A DNA stretch of 64,000 bases from positions 1-64,000 of the forward strand of contig CAMDED010000023.1 of the NCBI GenBank assembly GCA_945893365.1. Direction: 5' to 3'. The stretch comes from Candidatus Sulfopaludibacter sp. SbA3. Lineage in GTDB: Bacteria > Acidobacteriota > Terriglobia > Bryobacterales > Bryobacteraceae. The position numbers were made by a program, and so were the translations under genes. The notes beneath the pieces are model-generated. The model saw only the letters and a program-made list of their open reading frames with translations, had not been told where the DNA came from and searched no databases. Shown one piece after another: positions 1 to 6,726 of the stretch (the stretch's first letter is position 1; each line of letters starts with the position of its first letter).

Positions 1-519
1 CGGGCGCTATCTCCGCAAGCGAAAGGGCGGATCGAGCGGATGTGGAAGACATTTCAGGACCGGCTGAAGAGTGAACTGCGGCTGGCGAAGGCGAAGACGG
101 TGGAGGAAGCCAACGAGGTATTGGAGCGATTCGTGAAGGACTACAACGAGCGGTTCGCAAAGCCGGCGAAGGAAACGGAGAGTGATTTCCGGAAGTTGGA
201 CCGGAAGGTGAACCGGGACCGATTGTTCAGCCTGAAGTACTACCGGACGGTGGGGAAGGATCACGTCATCCAGTTCGGGAAGCGATCGATCCAACTGCCA
301 AGGAAGAAGGGAAAGGAAAGCTACGCGGGCAAGGAGGTAGAGTTGTCGCATCAACTCAATGGAGAGTTGCACGTCCGGCTTGGAGAGCAATGGCTGTACA
401 AGGAGGAGATGCCGCTGGAGTATCTGCCGGGCCAGGCACCACCGAGGCCACGCGCGGGGAAGCCGAAGCAGCCGCGGATTTACATTCTGGGTGGACGCCC
501 CGCAGTGGCGGCGCGGTGA
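1..519 (+). CDS. ISNCY-like transposase, C-terminal part (5' end outside window)
   Basis: The frame is already open at base 1, so this is the 3' part of a longer gene; the first in-window ATG (40) is unlikely to be the start. The residues SPQAKGRIER followed by a basic helix, LRLAKAKTVEEANEVL and FVKDYNERFAKPA match the end of the DDE/integrase catalytic core of ISNCY-type transposases, with the late acidic catalytic residue in the GRIER stretch. A basic C-terminal domain follows (RSIQLPRKKGKESYAG, GEQWLYKEEMPLEYLP). A decayed inverted copy of the end of the same element lies near 18.96-19.2 kb. The family assignment is from recalled motif similarity; N-terminal HTH and first catalytic residues cannot be checked. 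Confidence 0.75.
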   Translation, partial: RALSPQAKGRIERMWKTFQDRLKSELRLAKAKTVEEANEVLERFVKDYNERFAKPAKETESDFRKLDRKVNRDRLFSLKYYRTVGKDHVIQFGKRSIQLPRKKGKESYAGKEVELSHQLNGELHVRLGEQWLYKEEMPLEYLPGQAPPRPRAGKPKQPRIYILGGRPAVAAR

Positions 520-573
520 AGAACCAGGAAAACAGAAAAGCCCCGTGTCATGCGGCGACAGGCTCTCGGGGCG

Positions 574-763
574 GTGGGAAAGTGGAAATCCCGCTCTTGG
601 ATTTGCACTTTCCCACGGCCCACAGTTCGAGAAATGCATTTTGTGTTGAGAAGCGAGAACAAGTCGGAACTGTGGGAATGTGGGAATCTCGCGCCGCCTG
701 CGAGATTTCCAAGGAGCGGTGGGAACGGTGGGAAACCGGCTTTTGGTTTTCCACGGTTTCCAA
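574..763. repeat. Cluster of GTGGGAA-type hairpins in the 3' end of the ISNCY-like element
   Basis: Three near-perfect inverted repeats follow one another in the non-coding tail behind the transposase: arms 574-591/599-616 (17 of 18 paired), 683-692/700-710, and 728-737/745-754 (9 of 10). All use GGGAAA/TTTCCC-like arms. In the inverted remnant copy the second hairpin is kept but bases equivalent to 713-763 are missing, between two TTCCAA repeats. This suggests units that are gained or lost, like REP elements. Function is unknown; stalling or transposase recognition are guesses. Confidence 0.7.
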
Positions 764-790
764 CGCTCCGTCATTCCCAGAGTTCTCGGG

Positions 791-840
791 GGGTGACAAG
801 TTTTCGTTGCAGTTAGGGTGACACATTATGGTTGCAACAA
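791..840. repeat. Two tandem 25-bp repeats at the terminus of the ISNCY-like element
   Basis: Bases 791-815 and 816-840 are adjacent imperfect 25-bp units. Each begins GGGTGACA and carries GTTGCA near its end. The same pair occurs in inverse orientation at 18957-19006, so the unit pair is a conserved part of the element and very probably the transposase-binding terminus. The outer boundary of the element is therefore placed close to 840. Confidence 0.75.
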
Positions 841-1042
841 CACTTTTTGGGACGATTCTTGGGCTCGCGGCCAACTCGGGCCGAAATCGGGAGGGTGCGC
901 CGGGAAACGTTGCCTCGAACAAGACCTTGAGCACGCTTCCGGCCCGAACGCCTGTTTACCGAATCCGATCCGCCAAGGCCCCGCACGAGCTCCTCGAACG
1001 GATCGGCGATTCGCTTCCCGGCGTTGTCCCCGACGCCGAGAC
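841..1042. other. No recognisable gene between two mobile-element remnants
   Basis: This stretch lies between the ISNCY-like terminus and the IS630 remnant. On the minus strand several frames are open, one being 813-1199, but none shows a family motif, and the expected IS630 C-terminus is not readable here. It is probably scrambled or foreign DNA left from insertion of one element into the other. Confidence 0.4.
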
Positions 1043-2035
1043 TCATGGCCACGAAGGGCGAGCCACCACTCGCGGCCGGCTTCGGTGCGATCCATGCCGA
1101 GGCGCACTCGACTCCGAATGTCTCAGCGACCCAACGCCTCGTGAGATCCGAGTGTGTATCGGCCTCGTCGCTGCCGCAGGCGCGGCTCTTTTCAGGCATG
1201 CCCAGATGTATTCGACCGGATTCAGCTCCGGAGCGTAGGGCGGCAAGTACTCGATTTCAGTCCGGCCTTCCAACGTTTCCAGATGCTCGCGCACCAGCCG
1301 GTTTCGATGTGCCGCCAGACGATCCCAAACGGTGTTCAGCCCGGATCGTCTCCTCGAATGGCTCGAAGCAGAAGTTCCACACCGTCAGGCCAGCGATCAA
1401 CGACAACGTTTTCCAGTTGAAGTGATGGAACAGGGTCGGCGTTTCCCCGCGCGGCGCCCAGGTTCGACAACGATGGGGCCTTTGGCTCACCGGCTTTCGT
1501 CGATGAAGACGATTCGTGCGCCCTTGTTTGCGGGCTCTTTGTTGTTAATGGCAGGCCAAGTCTCCTTCTTCCACTCGGCGATGCCGGCCTCGTTCCTTTC
1601 CAAGGCCCGCCCCACTGGCCGCTGGGAGCTCCAGTTCGTCTGCCGCAGCAACTTCCACACGTGACCGGCGTGATCGCGAACGCCGAACTCGCGACCAATC
1701 AGATGCGCCATCCGTTCGCAGGTCCACAGCGGCGTCGTGTAACCCAACGGCTCTGGCACGGCCGGCAGCCGATCCACCAAACGATCGCGCTGCTTTTGAT
1801 CCGGACGCGGCTTGCGGCCAGCCCGTCCGTCGGACCGAAGCGCTTCCGCACCTCCGGCGGCGCTCTGTGCCCGCCGGCTCACGGTTTGGTTGCAGACTTT
1901 GACCCGGCGCGCAATCTCATTGTTGTTCAAGTCTTGATCGAAGAACCGATAGGCGGTCATCCGCCTCGTCTCCAATGCTTCGAAATCCCGAGATACACCG
2001 GTTGGATTGCCCATGCCGGACTGAACCCGAATCAC
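1043..2035 (-). pseudogene. IS630-family transposase, frameshifted into at least three pieces
   Basis: Three minus-strand frames together make one IS630 transposase. 2035-1487 has the N-terminal HTH (NNNEIARRVKVCNQTVSRR), the GYTTPLWTCERMAHLI linker and the first catalytic Asp in IVFIDES. 1490-1257 continues with SQRPHRCRTWAPRG and HFNWKTLSLIAG. The second Asp (VWDRLAAHR) and the third acidic residue in YLPPYAPELNPVEYIW are in a third frame ending near 1160. At least one base is missing after FIDES and another shift lies near 1330. The normal ARRALRRMRRRP-type C-terminus is absent. The gene is dead and cannot make an active transposase, although the element could be mobilised in trans. Confidence 0.85.
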
Positions 2036-2044
2036 TCGAATCCC

Positions 2045-2073
2045 TTGACAGCTCCGCTAGCGCGCTGCAATAT
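2045..2073 (+). promoter_or_regulatory. Sigma-70-like promoter at the edge of the IS630 remnant
   Basis: A consensus TTGACA (2045-2050) is followed after exactly 17 bases by CAATAT (2068-2073), seven bases before the ATG of the binding-protein gene at 2080. A start site at the usual distance would fall on or beside the ATG, so the mRNA may be leaderless; a GAGG lies at 2075-2078 all the same. The position against the IS remnant suggests the element may have supplied or replaced the promoter. Confidence 0.45.
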
Positions 2074-2079
2074 TGAGGT

Positions 2080-3123
2080 ATGAAAGACTCGCGTCGCGTC
2101 TTCTTAGGAGTTACGGGGTGGGTCGCCGGGATCAGCGCCCTCCATATGTGGCTCAACGTCAACTGGAATGCGCTCCGCGACGGCCTTCGCTCGCGCGCCC
2201 TACTCCAAACGCTGGAAGTAGCCGGGTTGCCCGTCACCTGCAACCTCACGCTTCCCATCGCCTGCGTGGCGCGCAATCTCGACAGAACCGTCGCCCGAGC
2301 GAACTTCGAATACAAACGGTACAACGGTTGGCCGGAGGTCAAAGAGTCGCTCATTTCCGGCAAGATCAACGCCGCCTACATGCTGGCGCCGCTGGTAATG
2401 GATCTGGTGACGAAGGACGTCCCGCTTAAGATCGTCTCCATAGGTCATAGGTCGGGCGCGGTCATCATGGTGCGCACTGACTCGCCCTATCGGAAGTTCA
2501 AGGATCTGACCGGCAAGCGAATTGCCATCCCCAGCCGCTTCGCCGTCGACTTTCTCTTTCTCCGCAAGATGCTGATTAGGGAAGGCATGTCGGACAAGGA
2601 CCTTCAGATCGTCGAGATGCCGCCTCCCGACATGCCCGCCGCGCTCTTCACCAAGGCGGTCGACGCGTACTGTACCGGCGAGCCGTATGGCGCCGCGGCG
2701 CAACGCGCCGGATACGCAGTTCCCTTGCGGATGACGCGCGACGAATGGCCCAACTACATCTGCTGCGTCCTCACCGTGCGCCAGGAGCTCATCGATGAGA
2801 ACCCTGGCCTGGTGCAGGACCTCGTCAACTACGTGCAGGGGGCCGGCCAATGGCTCGATGCCGATCGGGGCCATCGGACCCGGGCGGCCGAGATCTCCTC
2901 CGATAGTAAGTACTTTAATCAAGACCGGGCGATCATCCAATACGTCATGGACAACCCGAGCGACCGTGTAACCTATGGAGATCTGCGGATGATCAAGGAG
3001 GAGTTCGACGATATGATGCAGCTCTCCTTGCAAGCCGGAACGCTCAAAAGCCCCATTGCCTTCGAGCGCTACATCGACGACCGCTTCGTGAAGGCTGCTA
3101 TTCCGGCGCGCATCGCGCTGTAA
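2080..3123 (+). CDS. NMT1/SsuA-like ABC substrate-binding protein with Tat-type signal
   Basis: The product has 347 aa. The N-terminus carries SRRVFLG followed by a hydrophobic stretch (residues 5-27), a good twin-arginine export motif, so a folded periplasmic protein is expected. The body has the layout of NitT/TauT/SsuA-type binding proteins: an early ligand loop near AGLPVTCNL, the segment SGKINAAYMLAPLVM where such proteins contact their ligand, LTGKRIAIPSRFA and VDAYCTGEPYGAAA. No permease or ATPase gene is adjacent; instead SCO, cupredoxin and cytochrome genes follow directly (10 bases to the next ATG). This makes a sensing or metal/electron-transfer role as likely as uptake. The ligand is unknown. 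Family assignment is good, function is inference. Confidence 0.75.
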   Translation: MKDSRRVFLGVTGWVAGISALHMWLNVNWNALRDGLRSRALLQTLEVAGLPVTCNLTLPIACVARNLDRTVARANFEYKRYNGWPEVKESLISGKINAAYMLAPLVMDLVTKDVPLKIVSIGHRSGAVIMVRTDSPYRKFKDLTGKRIAIPSRFAVDFLFLRKMLIREGMSDKDLQIVEMPPPDMPAALFTKAVDAYCTGEPYGAAAQRAGYAVPLRMTRDEWPNYICCVLTVRQELIDENPGLVQDLVNYVQGAGQWLDADRGHRTRAAEISSDSKYFNQDRAIIQYVMDNPSDRVTYGDLRMIKEEFDDMMQLSLQAGTLKSPIAFERYIDDRFVKAAIPARIAL

Positions 3124-3133
3124 GGGCTCAATA

Positions 3134-3748
3134 ATGAAGAAAACGCTCCTCGTCGGCGCAGTGGTTCTTCCCCTCGTAGCAATGGGAACCTACTTCGCCT
3201 TTCGGCGGGCCCCGCAAGCCGAACAGGGCCTTCGCTCCGGTACCTTCGAGCCGCCCCGCGAGGCGCCCGCCTTCAGTCTGGACGGCTCCAACGGCAAGAC
3301 GCTGAGCCTGCGCAACCATCTCGGCAAAGTGGTCATCTTGGAGTTCGGCTACACCTTTTGTGAGGATGTCTGCCCGGTAACGCTTGCCCACCTGACCGCA
3401 GTCTACAAGAAGCTGGGGAGCGCTGCGCGCGACGTCCAGCTGATTTACGTGACGGTCGATCCAGAGCGCGACAGTCCGGAGCGCCTGCGCGAGCACCTGA
3501 CCGCCTTCAACCCGAGCTTCCTCGGCGCCACAGGCCCCCCCGACGAGCTCAAGGCCGTTCAGAAAGCCTACGGCGTCGTCGCCAAGCACGTGGTTTCCCG
3601 GAATCAGGCACTCGGATACGGAGTGGATCATTCGTCGTCCCTCTACCTGGTCGACAGGCAGGGAAAACTCCGCGGGCTGGTGCCCTTCGGTACTCCAGCC
3701 GACGACATCGTTCACGATATCGAGCTCCTGTTGAAGATGGGGGCATGA
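3134..3748 (+). CDS. SCO1/SenC family copper chaperone
   Basis: This 204-aa protein has an N-terminal membrane anchor (residues 4-23) and a thioredoxin-like SCO domain. The copper ligands are all present: Cys76 and Cys80 in the CEDVCP motif and His166 in GYGVDHSS. SCO proteins deliver copper to the CuA centre of cytochrome oxidase or act as periplasmic thiol oxidoreductases. No oxidase genes are in the window, so the client is more likely one of the neighbouring cupredoxins. The gene lies 10 bases after the binding-protein gene and overlaps the next start by ATGA, so the set is one operon. Confidence 0.9.
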   Translation: MKKTLLVGAVVLPLVAMGTYFAFRRAPQAEQGLRSGTFEPPREAPAFSLDGSNGKTLSLRNHLGKVVILEFGYTFCEDVCPVTLAHLTAVYKKLGSAARDVQLIYVTVDPERDSPERLREHLTAFNPSFLGATGPPDELKAVQKAYGVVAKHVVSRNQALGYGVDHSSSLYLVDRQGKLRGLVPFGTPADDIVHDIELLLKMGA

Positions 3749-4248
3749 TGTCGACTGCTGCCGACGCTCTCTCGGACGTCCATCCACGTGATGAAGATGG
3801 TCTACGGACTCCATCCCGAACGCGTCGTCGCCGGCTCTTCGGGATCGTCGGCGGCGTGATCTTAACCCCTGTCATCTTCGCGGCGATGTGGCCCGTGACC
3901 TTCGACTCGCGAGAAGAGCTGTTCGAGATCCCCAAGGGTACCTGGGCTCGCCGGATGGCCGGCGAAAAGCGCGAGATCCTGCCGTCGGAGATTCATCTAC
4001 TCGTCGGCATTCGTAACGTGTTGATGCTGAAGAACTCGGACGACGTGCCGCAAATCTTCGGGCCGACCTTGCTGATGCCGGGCCAGACCCTCCGACTACC
4101 CTTCACGACGCCGTCGGAGAACTACTTTGCCTGCACCGCACACGCGAGTGGGCAGCTCATCGTTTTTGTGGAAGCAGCGCCGGCCTGGCCGTGGAACCGG
4201 CTCAGCTGGCGGGTACGACGAATACTACGCTGGTTGTCCAAGCCATGA
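3745..4248 (+). CDS. Membrane-anchored cupredoxin-like protein
   Basis: The protein has 167 aa: a basic N-terminus (RTRRRR at 25-30), one membrane span at about 31-50, then a beta-rich domain of about 100 residues facing the periplasm. That domain ends FACTAHASGQLIVFVE, where Cys130 and His133 resemble the late metal-ligand loop of cupredoxins; PGQTLRLPF before it is typical of the fold. The start ATG overlaps the SCO stop by four bases, and its own stop overlaps the next start in the same way. Copper binding is likely from context but the full ligand set is not certain. No specific family name is claimed. Confidence 0.65.
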   Translation: MMSTAADALSDVHPRDEDGLRTPSRTRRRRLFGIVGGVILTPVIFAAMWPVTFDSREELFEIPKGTWARRMAGEKREILPSEIHLLVGIRNVLMLKNSDDVPQIFGPTLLMPGQTLRLPFTTPSENYFACTAHASGQLIVFVEAAPAWPWNRLSWRVRRILRWLSKP

Positions 4249-4610
4249 GGGCGGCCATGCTCAGTCATCGCTGGCGTTGGCCGCTTCTCATCGGAGTGGT
4301 GGCGGTCGTCGGCTCCACTTCACGCGAGACCGCGCGGCGGCAGCGGTCCGTTGGCTATGCGGAAGCGCGCACGGTGGTGAACCGCCGCTGCATCGAGTGT
4401 CACTCTGCGCAACCGACCAGCCGCGCCTTCCCGATTGCCCCTCGAGGAGTCATGCTCGACACCGCCCTGCAGATGAAACAGTACGCCCGGCGGATCGAGG
4501 CGCGCGTGGCAGTGGAGCGCACGATGCCGATCGCAAACATGAGCGGCATGACCGACGACGAGCGCTGGGTTCTCGGTCGTTGGGTGGAGACGGGCGCCAA
4601 AATCCAATAG
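4245..4610 (+). CDS. Small membrane-bound c-type cytochrome, PuuD C-terminal-domain type
   Basis: Starting at the ATG that overlaps the cupredoxin stop (ATGA), the protein has 121 aa: a signal anchor at about 8-25, then one haem c motif CIECH (Cys49, Cys52, His53). The rest, with APRGVMLDT, RTMPIANMSGMTDDER and LGRWVETGA, closely resembles the cytochrome c domain found at the C-terminus of the urate oxidase PuuD; a Met in MPIANMSGM is the likely distal haem ligand. The urate oxidase part is absent. It is the last gene of the binding protein/SCO/cupredoxin operon and would serve as its electron acceptor or donor. Confidence 0.8.
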   Translation: MRAAMLSHRWRWPLLIGVVAVVGSTSRETARRQRSVGYAEARTVVNRRCIECHSAQPTSRAFPIAPRGVMLDTALQMKQYARRIEARVAVERTMPIANMSGMTDDERWVLGRWVETGAKIQ

Positions 4611-4966
4611 TGGCGATGGATCTGCGGCGGCCGCTTGCGGTTGATCGCCATAATGCTCGGCCCGTTAAAGGGGTGCTCCATCACCCCTCGGTGCGGATCG
4701 GCGAGTTGCGCGTGCTGGGCGCCTGGACGACGTAAAGGACAAGCGCACTTCTTATATTAGGGGTCTTGCTCCGATGGGATCTTATGTGAACTTCGGGTGA
4801 GAGACTCTTCCGGCGGAGGGTTGTAAGCCCTAACGATCCAGCAGGATGCTGAATTCCTCCCTGCTACGCTGTCTTTTCACCAATGGGATCCATCTTCCAT
4901 CGCCGGTAGTGCCCTGGCAATCCACCCAACGCCGGGCGCCAGCGATGGAGGACCCGGATCGGCATC
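4611..4966. other. Intergenic region without a supported gene
   Basis: Behind the cytochrome gene there is no convincing frame. Short antisense frames have no motif. The region ends where the remnant of a zinc-ribbon IS protein begins on the minus strand. Confidence 0.4.
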
Positions 4967-5284
4967 TCAAGCATCGGTTGCGCGATCTTGTCCGGTTCGG
5001 CGGCCTTTTTCGACGCCGCCACCGCCGCTTTCAGCGCCTTGTGCTCGCACTGGCCAAGCCTGATCCTCGGAGCAGGGCTGGTCCACTGTGCGCTTGCACC
5101 GGTGGCACAGGTACCGGCGCACCCGGATCACGCCTTCGAAGGCCACGTCTGCGATCGTGCGCTGGTAGGAGCCGTGGCCTGCGGGTGGCCGTTTCGCTTC
5201 ACATTGCGGGCAGTGGCCGGGACGGTAACGATTCGGGATCGCCGATCCCGGCCGAATAGTGTTGGATCGAGCCGATAAATGCAT
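4967..5284 (-). pseudogene. Zinc-ribbon N-terminal fragment of an IS protein (DUF6431-like)
   Basis: The minus frame from an ATG at 5284 encodes NRYRPGHCPQC, then GHGSYQRTIADVAFEG, IRVRRYLCHRCKRTV. The two CxxC pairs and basic strands are the zinc ribbon at the start of several IS-encoded proteins (DUF6431 type). After CKRTV the expected LLPEF-type continuation is lost and the frame turns into low-complexity sequence, so only the first third survives. Its start is 14 bases from the divergent cupredoxin gene. Confidence 0.6.
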
Positions 5285-5297
5285 GTAGGATCTCTGT

Positions 5298-5717
5298 ATG
5301 GACACCAGGAACATCAAACGTCAGGCACTCTACCTCGTCATCGGCGCTCTCGGCTGTGTTCTCGTCTGGAAAATCGCACCGCTCTTGAGCACATCTAGTT
5401 TCGTAATTAGGATGACCCCCGGCGCGAATATGACACAGGGTCCCCACGCGCCTCCGGGTTCGGTGCTGGTGAACGTCAGTATGGTCGGGTTCGACCCTGC
5501 GTCGATCGAGGCGAAAGCCGGCCAGCCGCTTAAGCTGGCGTTCTTTCGGCCCAACACGGCAAACTGTGGCCGTGAAGTGGTATTCCCCAGCCTCGGTATA
5601 CGGAAAGAGCTTCCGCCAGGTCAAACCGTAGTTGTGGATATTACACCTTCAAAGAGCGGCCCGCTTGGTTTTGAATGTGGTATGAAAATGCTGAAGGGAC
5701 AACTGATCGTTCGCTGA
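5298..5717 (+). CDS. Cupredoxin-domain protein, membrane anchored
   Basis: This 139-aa protein has one N-terminal membrane span (residues 9-30) and a PF13473-type cupredoxin domain. The possible copper ligands are Cys90 (ANCGREVVFP), Cys127, Met129 and Met131 (ECGMKMLKG). The stretch FPSLGIRKELPPGQT is typical of small Cys/Met-rich cupredoxins that sit beside copper-handling or P-type ATPase genes. It is separated from the SCO operon only by an IS remnant, so it may once have belonged to it. Periplasmic copper binding is likely; partner unknown. Confidence 0.8.
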   Translation: MDTRNIKRQALYLVIGALGCVLVWKIAPLLSTSSFVIRMTPGANMTQGPHAPPGSVLVNVSMVGFDPASIEAKAGQPLKLAFFRPNTANCGREVVFPSLGIRKELPPGQTVVVDITPSKSGPLGFECGMKMLKGQLIVR

Positions 5718-6139
5718 GGTCAAGCTCGGCCCCGGTTGTGAACGGTTTCCTAGGCAACCGCGCGCGTAAGAGCAAGCCCTGTGCCATTCCTAGTCTAGTG
5801 TGGAGTCCCGGAGCCCGACGGAGAACTGTGAAAAATTACCTCCGTGGCGTCCACCGCCGTCCAAATCGACATCCACTGAGTCTTTTGTTTCTGGTGAAAA
5901 ATCCCGTAAGCGATCGATATTTCTTAAATGGCATCTAAGCACGCTCCCAAGCGCACCACATGCCCACAGGCCGGTCTGCGTCGTCGGTGCTATACGGCTA
6001 TGTACCCGGCATCGGTGGTGGGTGCTGGGAATGGGAGCGCCCGGATCACGACGTTTACCCAGGTAGAGTTCGAAACGCCTCGTCGAGGATATTCCGACCA
6101 TCTCCTCGGCCGTGCAATCGACGCTTCACGAAACCGGGC
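5718..6139. other. Decayed intergenic DNA
   Basis: No frame with family motifs was found. The part next to 6140 may be further decayed sequence of the oxidoreductase remnant that follows, but the translated frames are too broken to prove it. Confidence 0.35.
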
Positions 6140-6488
6140 CTAACGAAAACCGTGTCTGCAACGTCAATTCGATGTTCAATCAGGGCTACGGAATCACGTT
6201 CCACGGCACGAAGGGAACGATGTTCCCGGACCGCAGCCGGTATCAGGCTCAAACAACACCAATACGGCGCATTGGGCTAATTTTATAGACTGCATAAAGA
6301 CGCGGCAGAAACCAATTTGCGATATTGAGATCGGGCGCCGCTCGACGACGACGGCGCTGCTTGGCAACGTGGCGCCGCGGAGCAGACTGCGCATCGACTG
6401 GGACTCGAAACAGGAGACCACGGCACAGGCGGAAGCGCGGCGGTATCCAAGGCGCGAGTACCGTGCGCCCTGGAAGCTCGAAGTCTAG
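6140..6488 (+). pseudogene. Gfo/Idh/MocA-type oxidoreductase, 3' remnant
   Basis: Two plus frames join into the C-terminus of a Gfo/Idh/MocA family NAD(P)-dependent oxidoreductase. The first reads VCNVNSMFNQGYGITFHGTKG and TMFPDRSRYQ, the second, after a shift near 6245, SNNTNTAHWANFIDCIKTRQ, DIEIGRRSTTTALLGNVA, RIDWDSKQET and ends REYRAPWKLEV with TAG at 6486-6488. The N-terminal NAD-binding half is missing. The gene is a truncated relic of the kind common in Acidobacteriota and Planctomycetes, where these proteins are numerous. Confidence 0.75.
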
Positions 6489-6660
6489 GGTTCCTTATTG
6501 CACGACGGCCGGCCCAAAGCCGCCAACGGCGGGGCGGAACAGCGTCCAGGATACGACCCTCCCGTCCCAATCGACCGGTCGCCTTGCATGGTTTCCGGGT
6601 CCGTTCAATTCACGTTCGCAACGTTCCCGATTTTTCCAAGCGCACGCAAGCTTTTTGTTG

Positions 6661-6726
6661 TATACTCTATCCCGATATAGGGGTCGTCCTTCGTTGCGAA
6701 GGACCTAAAAACATCTGGGAGGCACC
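6661..6726 (+). promoter_or_regulatory. Promoter -10 and 5' leader hairpin of Oar receptor 1
   Basis: TATACT at 6661-6666 is a good -10 element; no clear -35 is seen. The leader that follows contains a perfect 8-bp hairpin, arms GTCCTTCG (6686-6693) and CGAAGGAC (6697-6704) with loop TTG. A GGGAGG ribosome site at about 6717-6722 precedes the ATG at 6727. The stem lies 13 bases from the ribosome site and could stabilise the mRNA or influence initiation. Confidence 0.5.

Noticed and set aside
813-1199. A 128-codon minus-strand gene next to the IS ends
   Set aside because: It includes the terminal repeats of one element and runs into the IS630 remnant; no family similarity seen.
5790-6101. A 103-codon minus-strand frame
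   Set aside because: No motif, no ribosome site, and it overlaps decayed sequence leading to the Gfo/Idh/MocA relic.
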